Positions 9,265 through 17,182 of a stretch of 64,000 bases of DNA are shown in pieces (positions within the stretch are counted from its first letter, which is position 1; every line of letters starts with the position of its first letter). The stretch lies in NCBI RefSeq assembly GCF_014892575.1, contig NZ_JADBGI010000003.1, positions 1 to 64,000 on the forward strand, given 5' to 3'. The DNA is from Nocardiopsis coralli (lineage in GTDB: Bacteria > Actinomycetota > Actinomycetes > Streptosporangiales > Streptosporangiaceae). The position numbers and the translations under genes were made by a program. The notes beneath the pieces are model-generated. The model did no database searches. It was not told the origin of the DNA and saw nothing but the letters and a program-made list of their open reading frames with translations.

Positions 9265-10301
9265 TCGGCGAGCCCGAGGTCGCGCAGCCCGTCGGCGACC
9301 TGCTCGACGCCCTCGACGGTGCGGATCGAGGGGTTCATGGCCTGGCCGCTGAGCAGGATGTAGCGCTCCTCCTGCACGGCGGTGAGGTTGCTGGTGGCGG
9401 GGTTGTCCTCGAGGAAGGCGATCTTGTCCTCGGCCGACTCCGCGGTCTGGGAGTCGCGCGTGAGGTCGCCGAGCACGATGGCGTCGGGGTCGCGGTCGGC
9501 GACGGTCTCCCAGTTGATCTGGGGCCACTCGTCCTCGGTGTCGTCGAAGGCGTTCTCGGTCCCGGTCTCGGCGGTGATGGCTCCGGGTGCACCGCAGCAG
9601 CCGGCGAGGAAGGGCGACTCGGAGTTGGCGAACCAGTACATGAGGGAGACGTCGGAGGCCTCGAGGTCCTCGGTCGCGGTGTCCACCCGGCCCTGGAGCT
9701 CGTCGACGAGTTCGTCGCCGCGGTCCTCGACGTCGAAGACGTGGGCGAGGTCGTCGATCTCCTCGTAGACGGCGTCGAGGGTGAGGGCCTCGGAGCGGGA
9801 TCCGTCGCCGCCGCTGTCGTTGTCCTTGCCCCAGGCGCAGTCGGACGGGGACACGTAGGCGGGCACGCCGAGGTCCTCGAACTGGTCGCGGGTGGCGACC
9901 CCGCCCTGGCCGAGCGTGGAGACGAAGGAGGCGCTGACGAAGTCGGGCTCGGTGTCCAGGACCCGTTCGAAGGAGGGCTGGTTCTCGGCCAGGCGCGGAA
10001 CCTCCTCGGCCGCGTCCTCCAGGCCGTCCATGACCGGGTCGGTCCAGGTGGCGCCGCCGGCGATGCGGTCCTCCAGGCCGAGGGAGAGCAGGATCTCGGT
10101 GCTGCCCTGGTCGAGGGAGACGGCCTGCTCGGGCGGGGCGTCGACGGTGACCTCGTGGCCGCAGTTGTCGACGGTGCGCGGGTAACCGGCGGCGTCCGCC
10201 TGGGAGCCGTCGTTCCCGGAACCCTCGGGCGACGTGCACGCGGTGAGGAGGAGGGAGGACGCGAGGAGCGCTGCCCAGGTGCTGGGCACGGAACGGGACA
10301 T
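9261..10301 (-). CDS. btuF: Corrinoid-type ABC transporter binding lipoprotein
   Basis: An extracellular substrate-binding lipoprotein (346 residues) with a signal peptide ending in the lipobox LLTAC (Cys22). The periplasmic-binding fold is of the FepB/BtuF two-lobe type: YPRTVDNCGHEVTV, AVSLDQGSTEILLSLGLEDR and, near the C terminus, an INWETVADRDPDAIVLGD block. An unusual FLAGCCGAPG segment with adjacent cysteines lies mid-protein, and the protein is strongly acidic. It is the first gene of the importer operon, directly behind a cobalamin riboswitch. This supports a corrinoid ligand, though the same family also includes proteins proposed to bind other cofactors. The ATG at 10301 gives a standard signal peptide. 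Confidence 0.83.
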   Translation of the reverse strand: MSRSVPSTWAALLASSLLLTACTSPEGSGNDGSQADAAGYPRTVDNCGHEVTVDAPPEQAVSLDQGSTEILLSLGLEDRIAGGATWTDPVMDGLEDAAEEVPRLAENQPSFERVLDTEPDFVSASFVSTLGQGGVATRDQFEDLGVPAYVSPSDCAWGKDNDSGGDGSRSEALTLDAVYEEIDDLAHVFDVEDRGDELVDELQGRVDTATEDLEASDVSLMYWFANSESPFLAGCCGAPGAITAETGTENAFDDTEDEWPQINWETVADRDPDAIVLGDLTRDSQTAESAEDKIAFLEDNPATSNLTAVQEERYILLSGQAMNPSIRTVEGVEQVADGLRDLGLAE

Positions 10302-10374
10302 GGATGTGCCTCGGAGGAGTCGGGGCTCGGTCGCGGAGCCTGGCTTCGGTGCCCCGCGCGGGTGGCGCGGGGTG

Positions 10375-10595
10375 CCAGCAGGTCTTCGGACTCGGGTTCA
10401 CCCGGACGGGACGCCTTCCCGGTGGCGGCCTCCCCGACCCTGCTGGTCGCGGCGGCCCTCCCAGTGGCACGTGTGCGCTCGATGCACGCCACGTGTGCCC
10501 CGCCCGTCACCCTCACCGCTGCGCGTCAGTTCCGGATTCGCACCGGATTCCCTGACCACATCCGTGGTTCGACTGGCCGGGGCAGAGTACCAAGT
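10375..10595 (-). promoter_or_regulatory. Cobalamin riboswitch upstream of the ABC importer
   Basis: The minus strand reads GGGAATCCGGTGCGAATCCG, later GTGCCACTGGGAGGG, and ends in the B12-box-like AGTCCGAAGACCTGCTGGC, about 75 nt before the start of the binding-protein gene. These are the conserved elements of the AdoCbl riboswitch in the right order. The middle arm is longer than in the cobN copy. It explains most of the 334-bp gap between the importer and the TetR gene. Edges are approximate. Confidence 0.93.
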
Positions 10596-10635
10596 GTCCG
10601 CTTCCGCCCCGTTCGGCGGGCGGCGCCCTGCCCCG

Positions 10636-11301
10636 TCACCCCGTGGTCTCGGGCGCGGTCCACAACCCCACGAGCGCGTCGACGAGCTCCCCGGTGAAGC
10701 GGTCCCATCCGGCCTCCGGGTCCTCCCCCTCGGCGAGGGCGCGCTCGCGTTCGGCGCACATCTGCACCAACAGGTGGGCCGACATCTCCCCGCGCGCGGC
10801 ACGGGTGCGTTCGGACAGCCCGGACAGGCAGGCGTCGAGCCCGTCGACCACCCGGCGCAGGGACTCGGCCTCCAGCGCCTCGTCGGCCATCATCGAACGC
10901 GACGCCGGGTCGGTGCGTACCTGGGCGGAGAAGCGCGCGTACCAGGTGGGGGCGGTGAGGGAGGCCAGGTGTTCGGTCACGGGCGCCACCAGGCACCTGA
11001 CCCAGTCGCGTGCCCCGGCGCCGTCCCCGAGCTCGGCGGTCATGGCGGTGCGGCGGCGTCCGACCGGGTCGGTGTGGGTGCGCACGATCGCGCGGATCAG
11101 GTCGCCGCGGGTGCCGAAGTGGTACCCGACGGCGGTGTTGTTGCCCTGGCCTGCCTCTTCGGCGATGCGGCGGTTGGAGACCGCGTACAGGCCGTGTTCG
11201 GCGAACAGGCGTTCAGCGGTGGTGAGGATGCGGGCCCGGGTCCCGGCCGCTCTGGACCGCCCGCCCGCGGCGTTCCCGGTTCCCTCGTCGGCCAGGTCCA
11301 C
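10636..11301 (-). CDS. TetR-family repressor of the adjacent efflux gene
   Basis: A one-component regulator (221 residues from the chosen start). The N-terminal TetR helix-turn-helix is seen in ARILTTAERLFAEHG followed by VSNRRIAEEAGQGNNTAVGY and the usual YHFGTRGDLIRAIV. The C-terminal ligand domain is not recognisable to a subfamily. I chose the GTG at 11301, which has a GGAGG 5 nt upstream. An in-frame start at 11376 would add 25 residues without a ribosome site. It is transcribed away from the efflux gene at 11406, and a palindrome lies over that gene's start, the usual arrangement for a TetR repressor controlling a drug exporter and itself. Confidence 0.86.
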   Translation of the reverse strand: MDLADEGTGNAAGGRSRAAGTRARILTTAERLFAEHGLYAVSNRRIAEEAGQGNNTAVGYHFGTRGDLIRAIVRTHTDPVGRRRTAMTAELGDGAGARDWVRCLVAPVTEHLASLTAPTWYARFSAQVRTDPASRSMMADEALEAESLRRVVDGLDACLSGLSERTRAARGEMSAHLLVQMCAERERALAEGEDPEAGWDRFTGELVDALVGLWTAPETTG

Positions 11302-11397
11302 GTCGTCCTCCGTGCCGTTCCGTGCAGCGTTTCTGTGCGACGCCGCTCGTGTGCAACGCCGTCCTCCGTACCGCACACCCGCGGCACGCCGTTACAC

Positions 11398-11417
11398 TAA
11401 GTCAAGTGACTGACTTA
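11398..11417. promoter_or_regulatory. Probable TetR operator over the efflux gene start
   Basis: A perfect inverted repeat TAAGTCA-N6-TGACTTA lies at 11398-11417, with a nested AGTCA-N2-TGACT. It overlaps the GTG start at 11406. A -10-like TACACT at 11393-11398 would place transcription initiation at about the start codon. Binding by the divergent TetR protein is inferred. Confidence 0.7.
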
Positions 11418-12893
11418 AACAAGACGAACACGGACGGGCCCCGCGCCCACACCGGCGCTCCACCCCCGTCCACCCCGGCACACACGGCGGTCGCCACCAG
11501 GCACGCACCCGCGCGCCCGGGTGCGGTCATCGCGGTCCTGGCGTTCGCGGGGATCGTCGTGTCCCTGATGCAGACACTCATCATCCCGCTGGTCCCGCAG
11601 CTGCCCTCCCTGCTGGACTCCACCGCCGACCGCACCGCCTGGGTCGTGACCGCCACCCTCCTGGCCGGCGGTGTGGCCACCCCGGTCATGGGCCGGCTCG
11701 GCGACATGTACGGCAAACGCCGCATGGTGCTGCTCAGCCTCGGCATGCTCGTTGCGGGATCCGTGCTGGGTGCCCTGAGCGAGACCGTGGGACCGATGAT
11801 CGTGGCCCGCGTGCTGCAGGGGCTGTCGGCGGGTGTGATCCCGCTCGGTATCAGCGTCATGCGCGACACCGTGCCCGCCGACCGGCTCGCCTCGGCCACC
11901 GCGACCATGAGCGCCTCCCTCGGTGTGGGCGGTGCGCTCGGCCTGCCCGCCGCCGCCCTGCTCGCCGAGAACGCCGACTGGCACCTGCTGTTCTGGGTCT
12001 CCGCCGGTCTGGGTGTACTCGCGACCGGCCTGATCCTGTGGGTGGTACCGGAATCGGAGGTGCGTTCCGGGGGACGCTTCGACCTGGTCGGGGCGATCGG
12101 GTTGTCGGTGGCGCTCCTGTGCCTGCTCCTTGGTATCTCCCAGGGGGCCGCGTGGGGGTGGAGCAGCGGCCTCACGCTCGGGTCGTTCGCCGTCTCCGCG
12201 GTGGTGCTCGTGGTGTGGGGGTTCTGGGAAGTGCGTGTGGAACGCCCGCTCGTGGACCTGCGGACGACCGTGCGGCGACAGGTGCTGCTGACCAACATCG
12301 CGTCGGTGGCGTTCGGCTTCGCGATGTTCGCCATGTCCCTGGTGCTGCCGCAGTTGCTGCAGCTGCCCACCGAGACGGGTTACGGGCTCGGGCACGGCAT
12401 GTTCGTGGTCGGCCTCGTCATGGCGCCGTCCGGGCTGGTCATGATGGCGATGGCCCCGGTGTCCGCGCGGATCTCACGCGCCTACGGGCCGCGGACCACG
12501 CTCATGGCCGGCGCCGTCGTGGTGGCCTGCGGGTACGGGCTCACGGCGGTCCTCATGTCCTCGGTCTGGCACCTGGTGCTCGCCTCCAGCGTCATCGGCG
12601 CCGGGATCGGGCTCGCGTACGGGGCCATGCCCGCGCTGATCATGGACGCCGTGCCGGCCTCGGAGACCGGTTCCGCCAACAGCCTGAACACCCTCATGCG
12701 TTCGATCGGGACCTCGGTGTCGAGCGCGGTCGCGGGTGTGGTGCTGGCGCAGATGACGGTGTCCCTGGGCGGTGAACCGGTGCCGTCGCAGGAAGGGTTC
12801 CGACTGGTGCTCGGTGTGGCCGCGGGTGCGGCGGTGGTGGCGCTGCTGATCGCGCTGTTCCTCCCGAAGCGGCGCGCGTCGGTGCTGGGCTGA
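11406..12893 (+). CDS. DHA2-type MFS multidrug exporter
   Basis: A proton-coupled efflux protein (495 residues) of the 14-helix DHA2 group of the major facilitator superfamily. It shows VAVLAFAGIVVSLMQTLIIP-like first-helix composition, motif A GRLGDMYGKRRM between helices 2 and 3, and motif-C-like glycines in GVGGALGLPAAALLAE. The GTG at 11406 gives VTDLNKTN; the fourth codon is TTA, very rare in such genomes. No Shine-Dalgarno sequence precedes it, and a -10-like box ends 7 nt upstream, so the mRNA may be leaderless. Divergent from the TetR gene, which probably represses it. The substrate is unknown. It ends 52 bp from a convergent thioesterase gene. Confidence 0.88.
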   Translation: MTDLNKTNTDGPRAHTGAPPPSTPAHTAVATRHAPARPGAVIAVLAFAGIVVSLMQTLIIPLVPQLPSLLDSTADRTAWVVTATLLAGGVATPVMGRLGDMYGKRRMVLLSLGMLVAGSVLGALSETVGPMIVARVLQGLSAGVIPLGISVMRDTVPADRLASATATMSASLGVGGALGLPAAALLAENADWHLLFWVSAGLGVLATGLILWVVPESEVRSGGRFDLVGAIGLSVALLCLLLGISQGAAWGWSSGLTLGSFAVSAVVLVVWGFWEVRVERPLVDLRTTVRRQVLLTNIASVAFGFAMFAMSLVLPQLLQLPTETGYGLGHGMFVVGLVMAPSGLVMMAMAPVSARISRAYGPRTTLMAGAVVVACGYGLTAVLMSSVWHLVLASSVIGAGIGLAYGAMPALIMDAVPASETGSANSLNTLMRSIGTSVSSAVAGVVLAQMTVSLGGEPVPSQEGFRLVLGVAAGAAVVALLIALFLPKRRASVLG

Positions 12894-12944
12894 GGCCGGC
12901 GGGCCGTCCGGGGAGGGGTCGGCGCTCCGGCCCTCCGGGCGCGG

Positions 12945-13727
12945 CTACCCGAGGACCCGCGCGAACAGGCTCTGCGTCGCGGTTCCCACCGGACCCTCGA
13001 CGTCGCCGAGCGCGGTCGAGGTGAGCGCCCCACCGTCCGGGGTCGTGGTGGTCTCGGCGTCGACCAGCAGCCATTCGGTGGCCGGGTCGCGGTGCAGCAC
13101 GACGTGGAGGTCGCAGTTGATGGCCGGGTACCGCGTCGGGTCCAGCGCCAGGCTGATGCCGCTCGCCGAGTCCGCGAGGAGCACGGTGCGCTGCCAGGGC
13201 GACATCCGCTCGTCCACCAGGAGCGGGATGTTCGAGCGGCCCCACGACCGGGAGGGGCCGAGGCCGCTCACCGAACCCGCGGTGGTGCGCCACTCGACGA
13301 CCGACAGGTAGCCGCCGGTGTGCGCACCTGGCATCTCGATGCTCTTGCGCTCGGCGGGGATCTCCGGGGGCTCGGGGGTGGACCCGGGACGGGTCGGGAG
13401 CTCCGGGGATGTGGTGCGCATGCGCCAGGCGCGGGCGGTGAGCACGGCACGGCCGCCGGCGTACGCGTGGGCCTCGAGGAGTCCGACGCTGCGTCCGGGG
13501 CGGATCTCGGCGGCCTCGATGCTCATCGGTTCGAGCGGGACGGGTCCGAGCACGTCGACGGTCACCCGCGCCAGGCGGTGGTCCGGGCCGGGGAGAAGGT
13601 CCTCGAGCGCGCCGACCAGGAGCGCGGACGGGGGTCCGGCGTGCTGGTGCTCGGGGCTCCAGGGGCCCGCGGTCGCCGGGGTGGGGGTGAACTCGGCGGG
13701 GCCGGTGCGTTCGTAGAACACGTCCAT
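12945..13727 (-). CDS. Acyl-CoA thioesterase-like double-hotdog protein
   Basis: A 260-residue protein of the actinobacterial thioesterase family, probably a double hotdog hydrolysing acyl-CoA. Recognisable parts are the N-terminal FYERTGPAEFTPTPATAGPW, the following HQHAGPPSALLVGALE, and the second hotdog with SNIPLLVDERMSPWQRTVLL and a late block around INCDLHVVLHRDPATEW. The ATG at 13727 has a GGAGG at good spacing. It ends 57 bp before the co-directional oxidoreductase gene's stop side and is convergent with the efflux gene. The physiological substrate cannot be read from the sequence. Confidence 0.78.
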   Translation of the reverse strand: MDVFYERTGPAEFTPTPATAGPWSPEHQHAGPPSALLVGALEDLLPGPDHRLARVTVDVLGPVPLEPMSIEAAEIRPGRSVGLLEAHAYAGGRAVLTARAWRMRTTSPELPTRPGSTPEPPEIPAERKSIEMPGAHTGGYLSVVEWRTTAGSVSGLGPSRSWGRSNIPLLVDERMSPWQRTVLLADSASGISLALDPTRYPAINCDLHVVLHRDPATEWLLVDAETTTTPDGGALTSTALGDVEGPVGTATQSLFARVLG

Positions 13728-13784
13728 GCGGGGCTCCTCCCTCGGGGCCTCCTTCCTACCAGAACCGCGTTCGGGTGCCCGGGG

Positions 13785-14624
13785 TCAAGGAGTCCAAAGA
13801 CCGGTGCCGGCGACCTCACGGGCGTAGGCGGCGAAGTCCTTCGGCGGCCTGCCCAACGCCCGCTGCACGCCGTCGGCCGTGTGCGAGTTCCGTCCGTCAA
13901 GAACGACCGCGAACAGCCCCCCGAGCATCGTCCCGACCTCGGCCGGCACCCCCTCTTCCGCGAGCGCCCCCGCGAAGTCCTCGTGCGTGATCCCGGTGAA
14001 CCCCACCGTGCGTCCGGTGGCGCCGGAGATCTCCGCGGCGGCCTCGCCGAAGCTCAACGCCCGCGGGCCGGTCAGCTCGTACACCGCCCCGGCGTGCCCG
14101 GGCCGGGTCAGCGCGGCCACCGCCACGTCGGCGATGTCGCCGGCGTCGACGAACGGTTCCCGGACCCCGCCCACCGGCAGAGCCAGGTCCCCGGCCAGCA
14201 CCTGCGGCAACAGGAAACTCTCGCTGAAGTTCTGCGCGAAGAAGGCGGAGCGCACGACCGTCCACTCCGCGCCGGCGTCGGCGACCGCCCGTTCGGCGGC
14301 GAGCGCTCCTTCCTCCCCGCGCCCGGAGAGCAGGACGACGCGCTGCACCCCGAGGTCCGCGGCGGTCCTGGCGAACCGGCCCACGGTCTCGGCCGCGCCG
14401 GGCACGGCGAGGTCCGGCTGGTAGCTCAGGTACAGGCCGCCGACGCCCTCCAGCGCGGGTTCCCAGGTGGCGGGGTCCTCCCAGGAGAACGGGGGTGTTC
14501 CGGTGCGCGACCCGAGACGCACGGGGTGTGCGAGGTCGCCGAGGCGGGCTGCGACGCGGCGTCCGGTCTTCCCGGTGCCGCCGGTCACGAGGATGGGCTG
14601 GGGGTTCTGCTTCGCGTTCGGCAT
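13785..14624 (-). CDS. NmrA-type NAD(P)H-binding oxidoreductase
   Basis: An atypical short-chain dehydrogenase-like protein of 279 residues. It has the dinucleotide loop ILVTGGTGKTGRRVAARL at the N terminus, VQRVVLLSGRGEEGALAAER in the middle, and the family block GAVYELTGPRALSFGEAAAE. Members act as NAD(P)-dependent reductases, quinone-reductase-like enzymes or redox sensors; the exact role is not readable. A GGAGG sits only one base before the ATG at 14624, too close for normal initiation, so a leaderless or atypical start is possible. It is divergent from an AraC regulator 113 bp away, which probably controls it. Confidence 0.8.
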   Translation of the reverse strand: MPNAKQNPQPILVTGGTGKTGRRVAARLGDLAHPVRLGSRTGTPPFSWEDPATWEPALEGVGGLYLSYQPDLAVPGAAETVGRFARTAADLGVQRVVLLSGRGEEGALAAERAVADAGAEWTVVRSAFFAQNFSESFLLPQVLAGDLALPVGGVREPFVDAGDIADVAVAALTRPGHAGAVYELTGPRALSFGEAAAEISGATGRTVGFTGITHEDFAGALAEEGVPAEVGTMLGGLFAVVLDGRNSHTADGVQRALGRPPKDFAAYAREVAGTGLWTP

Positions 14625-14654
14625 GCCTCCGAGTCAACGCCGCCCCGGACCCGT

Positions 14655-14670
14655 GTTCCATGGCCGGAAC
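14655..14670. promoter_or_regulatory. Palindrome between oxidoreductase and AraC genes
   Basis: The inverted repeat GTTCC-N6-GGAAC lies in the 113-bp divergent intergenic region. It is a candidate operator for the adjacent AraC regulator; no promoter elements are clear. Confidence 0.35.
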
Positions 14671-14737
14671 GCTCCCCCGCATACGCGTGCGTCCCGGTGC
14701 CGTGGACACCGTGAACGGCGCGGGCGAGGATGAGGCC

Positions 14738-15760
14738 ATGGACGCCCTGAACGCCCTCCTGGACGGTCCGAAGGCACGCGGCGCCTTCCTCCAGCGTTCG
14801 GTCCTCAATCCCCCGTGGTCGCTGCGGGTGGAGGACCGGGCACCGCTGTCGATCGTGGCCCTCACCCGCGGTTCGGCCTGGCTCAGCGCGGCGGGCGACC
14901 GCCCCCGGAAGCTGGGCGCGGGCGACGTGGTCACGGTGCGCGGACCCGAGCCGTACACACTGGCGCACGCCCCGGACACACCCGCCACGGTCGTGGTCGG
15001 CCCGGACCAGCGGTGTTCCAGCGGGGGCGTGGACGTCACCGACAGCGGGGCCCTGTCGGTGCGCACGTGGGGCGAGGCCCCAGGGCCGGAGGCCGCCGTC
15101 GTGCTCAGCGGTACCTACCGCGCCCCGGGGGAACTCGGGTCCCACCTGTGGCACGCGCTGCCCCAGGTCCTCGTCCGCCCCGCGGGCACGGGGTCCGGCA
15201 CTGCCTCCCTCGTGGAACTGCTCGGGGCCGAGGTCGGACACGACCACCTCGGGCAGGCGCTCGTCCTGGACCGGGTCCTGGATCTGCTGCTCGCCGGCAT
15301 GGTGCGCGACTGGCTGGCCGAGGGCGGCGCGGGGATCCCCGGCTGGTACCGGGCGGAGGCCGACCCGGTGGTGGGCCGGGCGCTGGGGCTCATGCGCTCC
15401 GCCCCCGAGCGCCCGTGGACGGTCCCCGCGCTCGCCGCCGAGGCAGGGACCTCACGTGCGGTGCTCGCCCGACGGTTCACCGCGCTCGTGGGGGCGCCGC
15501 CGATGGCCCATCTGGCACGGTTGCGGCTGGCCCTGGGTGCGGACCTGCTGCGCGGTTCGGACGCGACACTCGCCTCGGTCGCGCGCCGTGTGGGGTACGG
15601 AAGCGCGTTCGCGTTCAGTGCCGCGTTCAAGCGCCGGTACGGGGTGAGCCCGAGCGCCTACCGGGAGGCCGGGCCCGGTCCGGACCTCCCGGTGAGCGGT
15701 GTGGACACGCGGACCCACGTCCTGGGCGGCGGACACCGCCCCGAGCACGTGGATCGATAG
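14738..15760 (+). CDS. AraC-family regulator with cupin-type N-terminal domain
   Basis: A transcription factor of 340 residues. The N-terminal half (about 20-185) is a cupin-like sensor domain of the sort found in AraC regulators of aldo/keto and oxidoreductase genes (GDVVTVRGPEPYTLA, LWHALPQVLVRP). The C-terminal half carries two helix-turn-helix motifs: WTVPALAAEAGTSRAVLARR and the family signature VARRVGYGSAFAFSAAFKRR, followed by YGVSPSAYR. The ATG at 14738 starts MDALNALLDG. It lies divergently next to the NmrA-type oxidoreductase, its likely target, and is convergent with the acyltransferase gene at its 3' end. Confidence 0.87.
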   Translation: MDALNALLDGPKARGAFLQRSVLNPPWSLRVEDRAPLSIVALTRGSAWLSAAGDRPRKLGAGDVVTVRGPEPYTLAHAPDTPATVVVGPDQRCSSGGVDVTDSGALSVRTWGEAPGPEAAVVLSGTYRAPGELGSHLWHALPQVLVRPAGTGSGTASLVELLGAEVGHDHLGQALVLDRVLDLLLAGMVRDWLAEGGAGIPGWYRAEADPVVGRALGLMRSAPERPWTVPALAAEAGTSRAVLARRFTALVGAPPMAHLARLRLALGADLLRGSDATLASVARRVGYGSAFAFSAAFKRRYGVSPSAYREAGPGPDLPVSGVDTRTHVLGGGHRPEHVDR

Positions 15761-15850
15761 CCGCCCGACGCAACTCGGTGGACGCCGGGATGCGAGCCGA
15801 CCGCGCCGCCGGCGTGCACGGATGCGCGGCGGCGGCGCGAAGGATGTGTG

Positions 15851-16963
15851 TCAGACGGTGGACCTCAGGTACGGGATCCGCTGCATGACGGCGACCACGG
15901 CGATGCTCACCACCGCGGTCGCGGCCGCGTACCCGCACGCCGCGAAGAACGCCGCTCCCCCGTCGGGTGTGCCGCCGAGGTCGCGGAGGGTGTTGAGCAC
16001 CATGACGTGCACGAGGTAGACGCCGAAACTGAGGCCGGAGAGCACGCCGACCACCCGGCCGATCCCGTGTGCGGCGGGCCCTCCGATGGCGGCGAGCTTC
16101 AGGCCCGCGCTCCGCAGCAGCAGGAAGGCGCCCACGGACGCCAGCACCATCGGCGGCGACAGGAAGTCGTACATGTACTCGGCGCCGGTCCCCCACTCGC
16201 CGGCCGCGCGTGCGGCGGCCCACGCCCCGAGCACGATGCCGGCGACACCCGCGGTGAACATCAGGCCCCCGTACCGCAGGGCCCGCGGCCCGGGGTCGCT
16301 GGTCATCAGCAGCCATCCGAGCAGGTAGTAGCCGAGGAACGGGAGGAACTGGGTGGCCGCGGTCGATCCGCCGACCCCGTCCACCAGCGCGAAGAGCTGG
16401 TCGGCCGCGCCGATGCCGAGGGTGAGCCCGGCGAACCACCACAGCCCGGTGCGGGAGGTGTAGGCGACGACCGTGCGCAGGAACGGGGTGAGCAGGTACA
16501 GGCCCGCGATGACGTACAGGAAGTACAGGTGGATCGACGGTGTGCCCGCGGAGGCCGCCTCGAGCGCGCCTTCCGCGCCGAGGCCGTCACGCCACCATTC
16601 CCAGGCCAGGTAGGCGGCGGTCCACACGACGAGCGGGATGCCGATCTTGGCCCACCGTTTGCGGTAGAAGGTGGCGGCGTCCTCGTTCTCGCGCGGGCGG
16701 AGGAGCAGGCCTCCGCTCATCATCACGAAGACGGGCACGCACCACCGCAGGGCGGAATCGATGATGTGCGCGCCCCACCAGGCCTGACTTCCGAGCTCGG
16801 CGTGTGTGGTGCTGACGAGCGGGCTGAAGGCGTGTACGAGGACGACGGCCCCCATCGCGCAGACCCGGGCGAGATCGATCCAGTTGGTCGCCGGAGCCGC
16901 GGTGTGGTTCGGGGCGCTTTTCGTCGACGCCGGGCCGCCCGTAGGGGTTTCGTCGACTCGCAT
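15851..16963 (-). CDS. Membrane acyltransferase (acyltransferase 3 family)
   Basis: An integral membrane O-acyltransferase of about 370 residues with about ten hydrophobic helices. Family features are the N-terminal WIDLARVCAMGAVVLVHAF with its conserved histidine, WWGAHIIDSALRWCVPVFVM, the Tyr/Arg segment YRKRWAKIGIPLVVW, and FGVYLVHVMVLNTL near the C terminus. Such proteins acetylate or succinylate cell-surface sugars, lipids or antibiotics; the acceptor is not predictable. I start at the ATG 16963, preceded by a G-rich stretch. An in-frame GTG/ATG extension to 17104 exists but adds an unconserved basic segment. It stands alone, convergent with the AraC gene. Confidence 0.8.
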   Translation of the reverse strand: MRVDETPTGGPASTKSAPNHTAAPATNWIDLARVCAMGAVVLVHAFSPLVSTTHAELGSQAWWGAHIIDSALRWCVPVFVMMSGGLLLRPRENEDAATFYRKRWAKIGIPLVVWTAAYLAWEWWRDGLGAEGALEAASAGTPSIHLYFLYVIAGLYLLTPFLRTVVAYTSRTGLWWFAGLTLGIGAADQLFALVDGVGGSTAATQFLPFLGYYLLGWLLMTSDPGPRALRYGGLMFTAGVAGIVLGAWAAARAAGEWGTGAEYMYDFLSPPMVLASVGAFLLLRSAGLKLAAIGGPAAHGIGRVVGVLSGLSFGVYLVHVMVLNTLRDLGGTPDGGAAFFAACGYAAATAVVSIAVVAVMQRIPYLRSTV

Positions 16964-17182
16964 CCCCCACCGATACCATTTCGTTATTCGGGCGCTCAAC
17001 CCTGTGAGCCCGAGTTCGTACATGGCACGTCGCACATTACGCGCTCGACCTCCTGCGACGCTCTGCCCACGGTTTCGGTCACAACAAGTTCGTCCGGACG
17101 ACATGTCCCCAACACCGCGAGGACCGCGTCCCGTCGGGTGCGAGCGTGGCTCAGAGGCTCAGAGGTTCAGAAGCGCTGAGGT

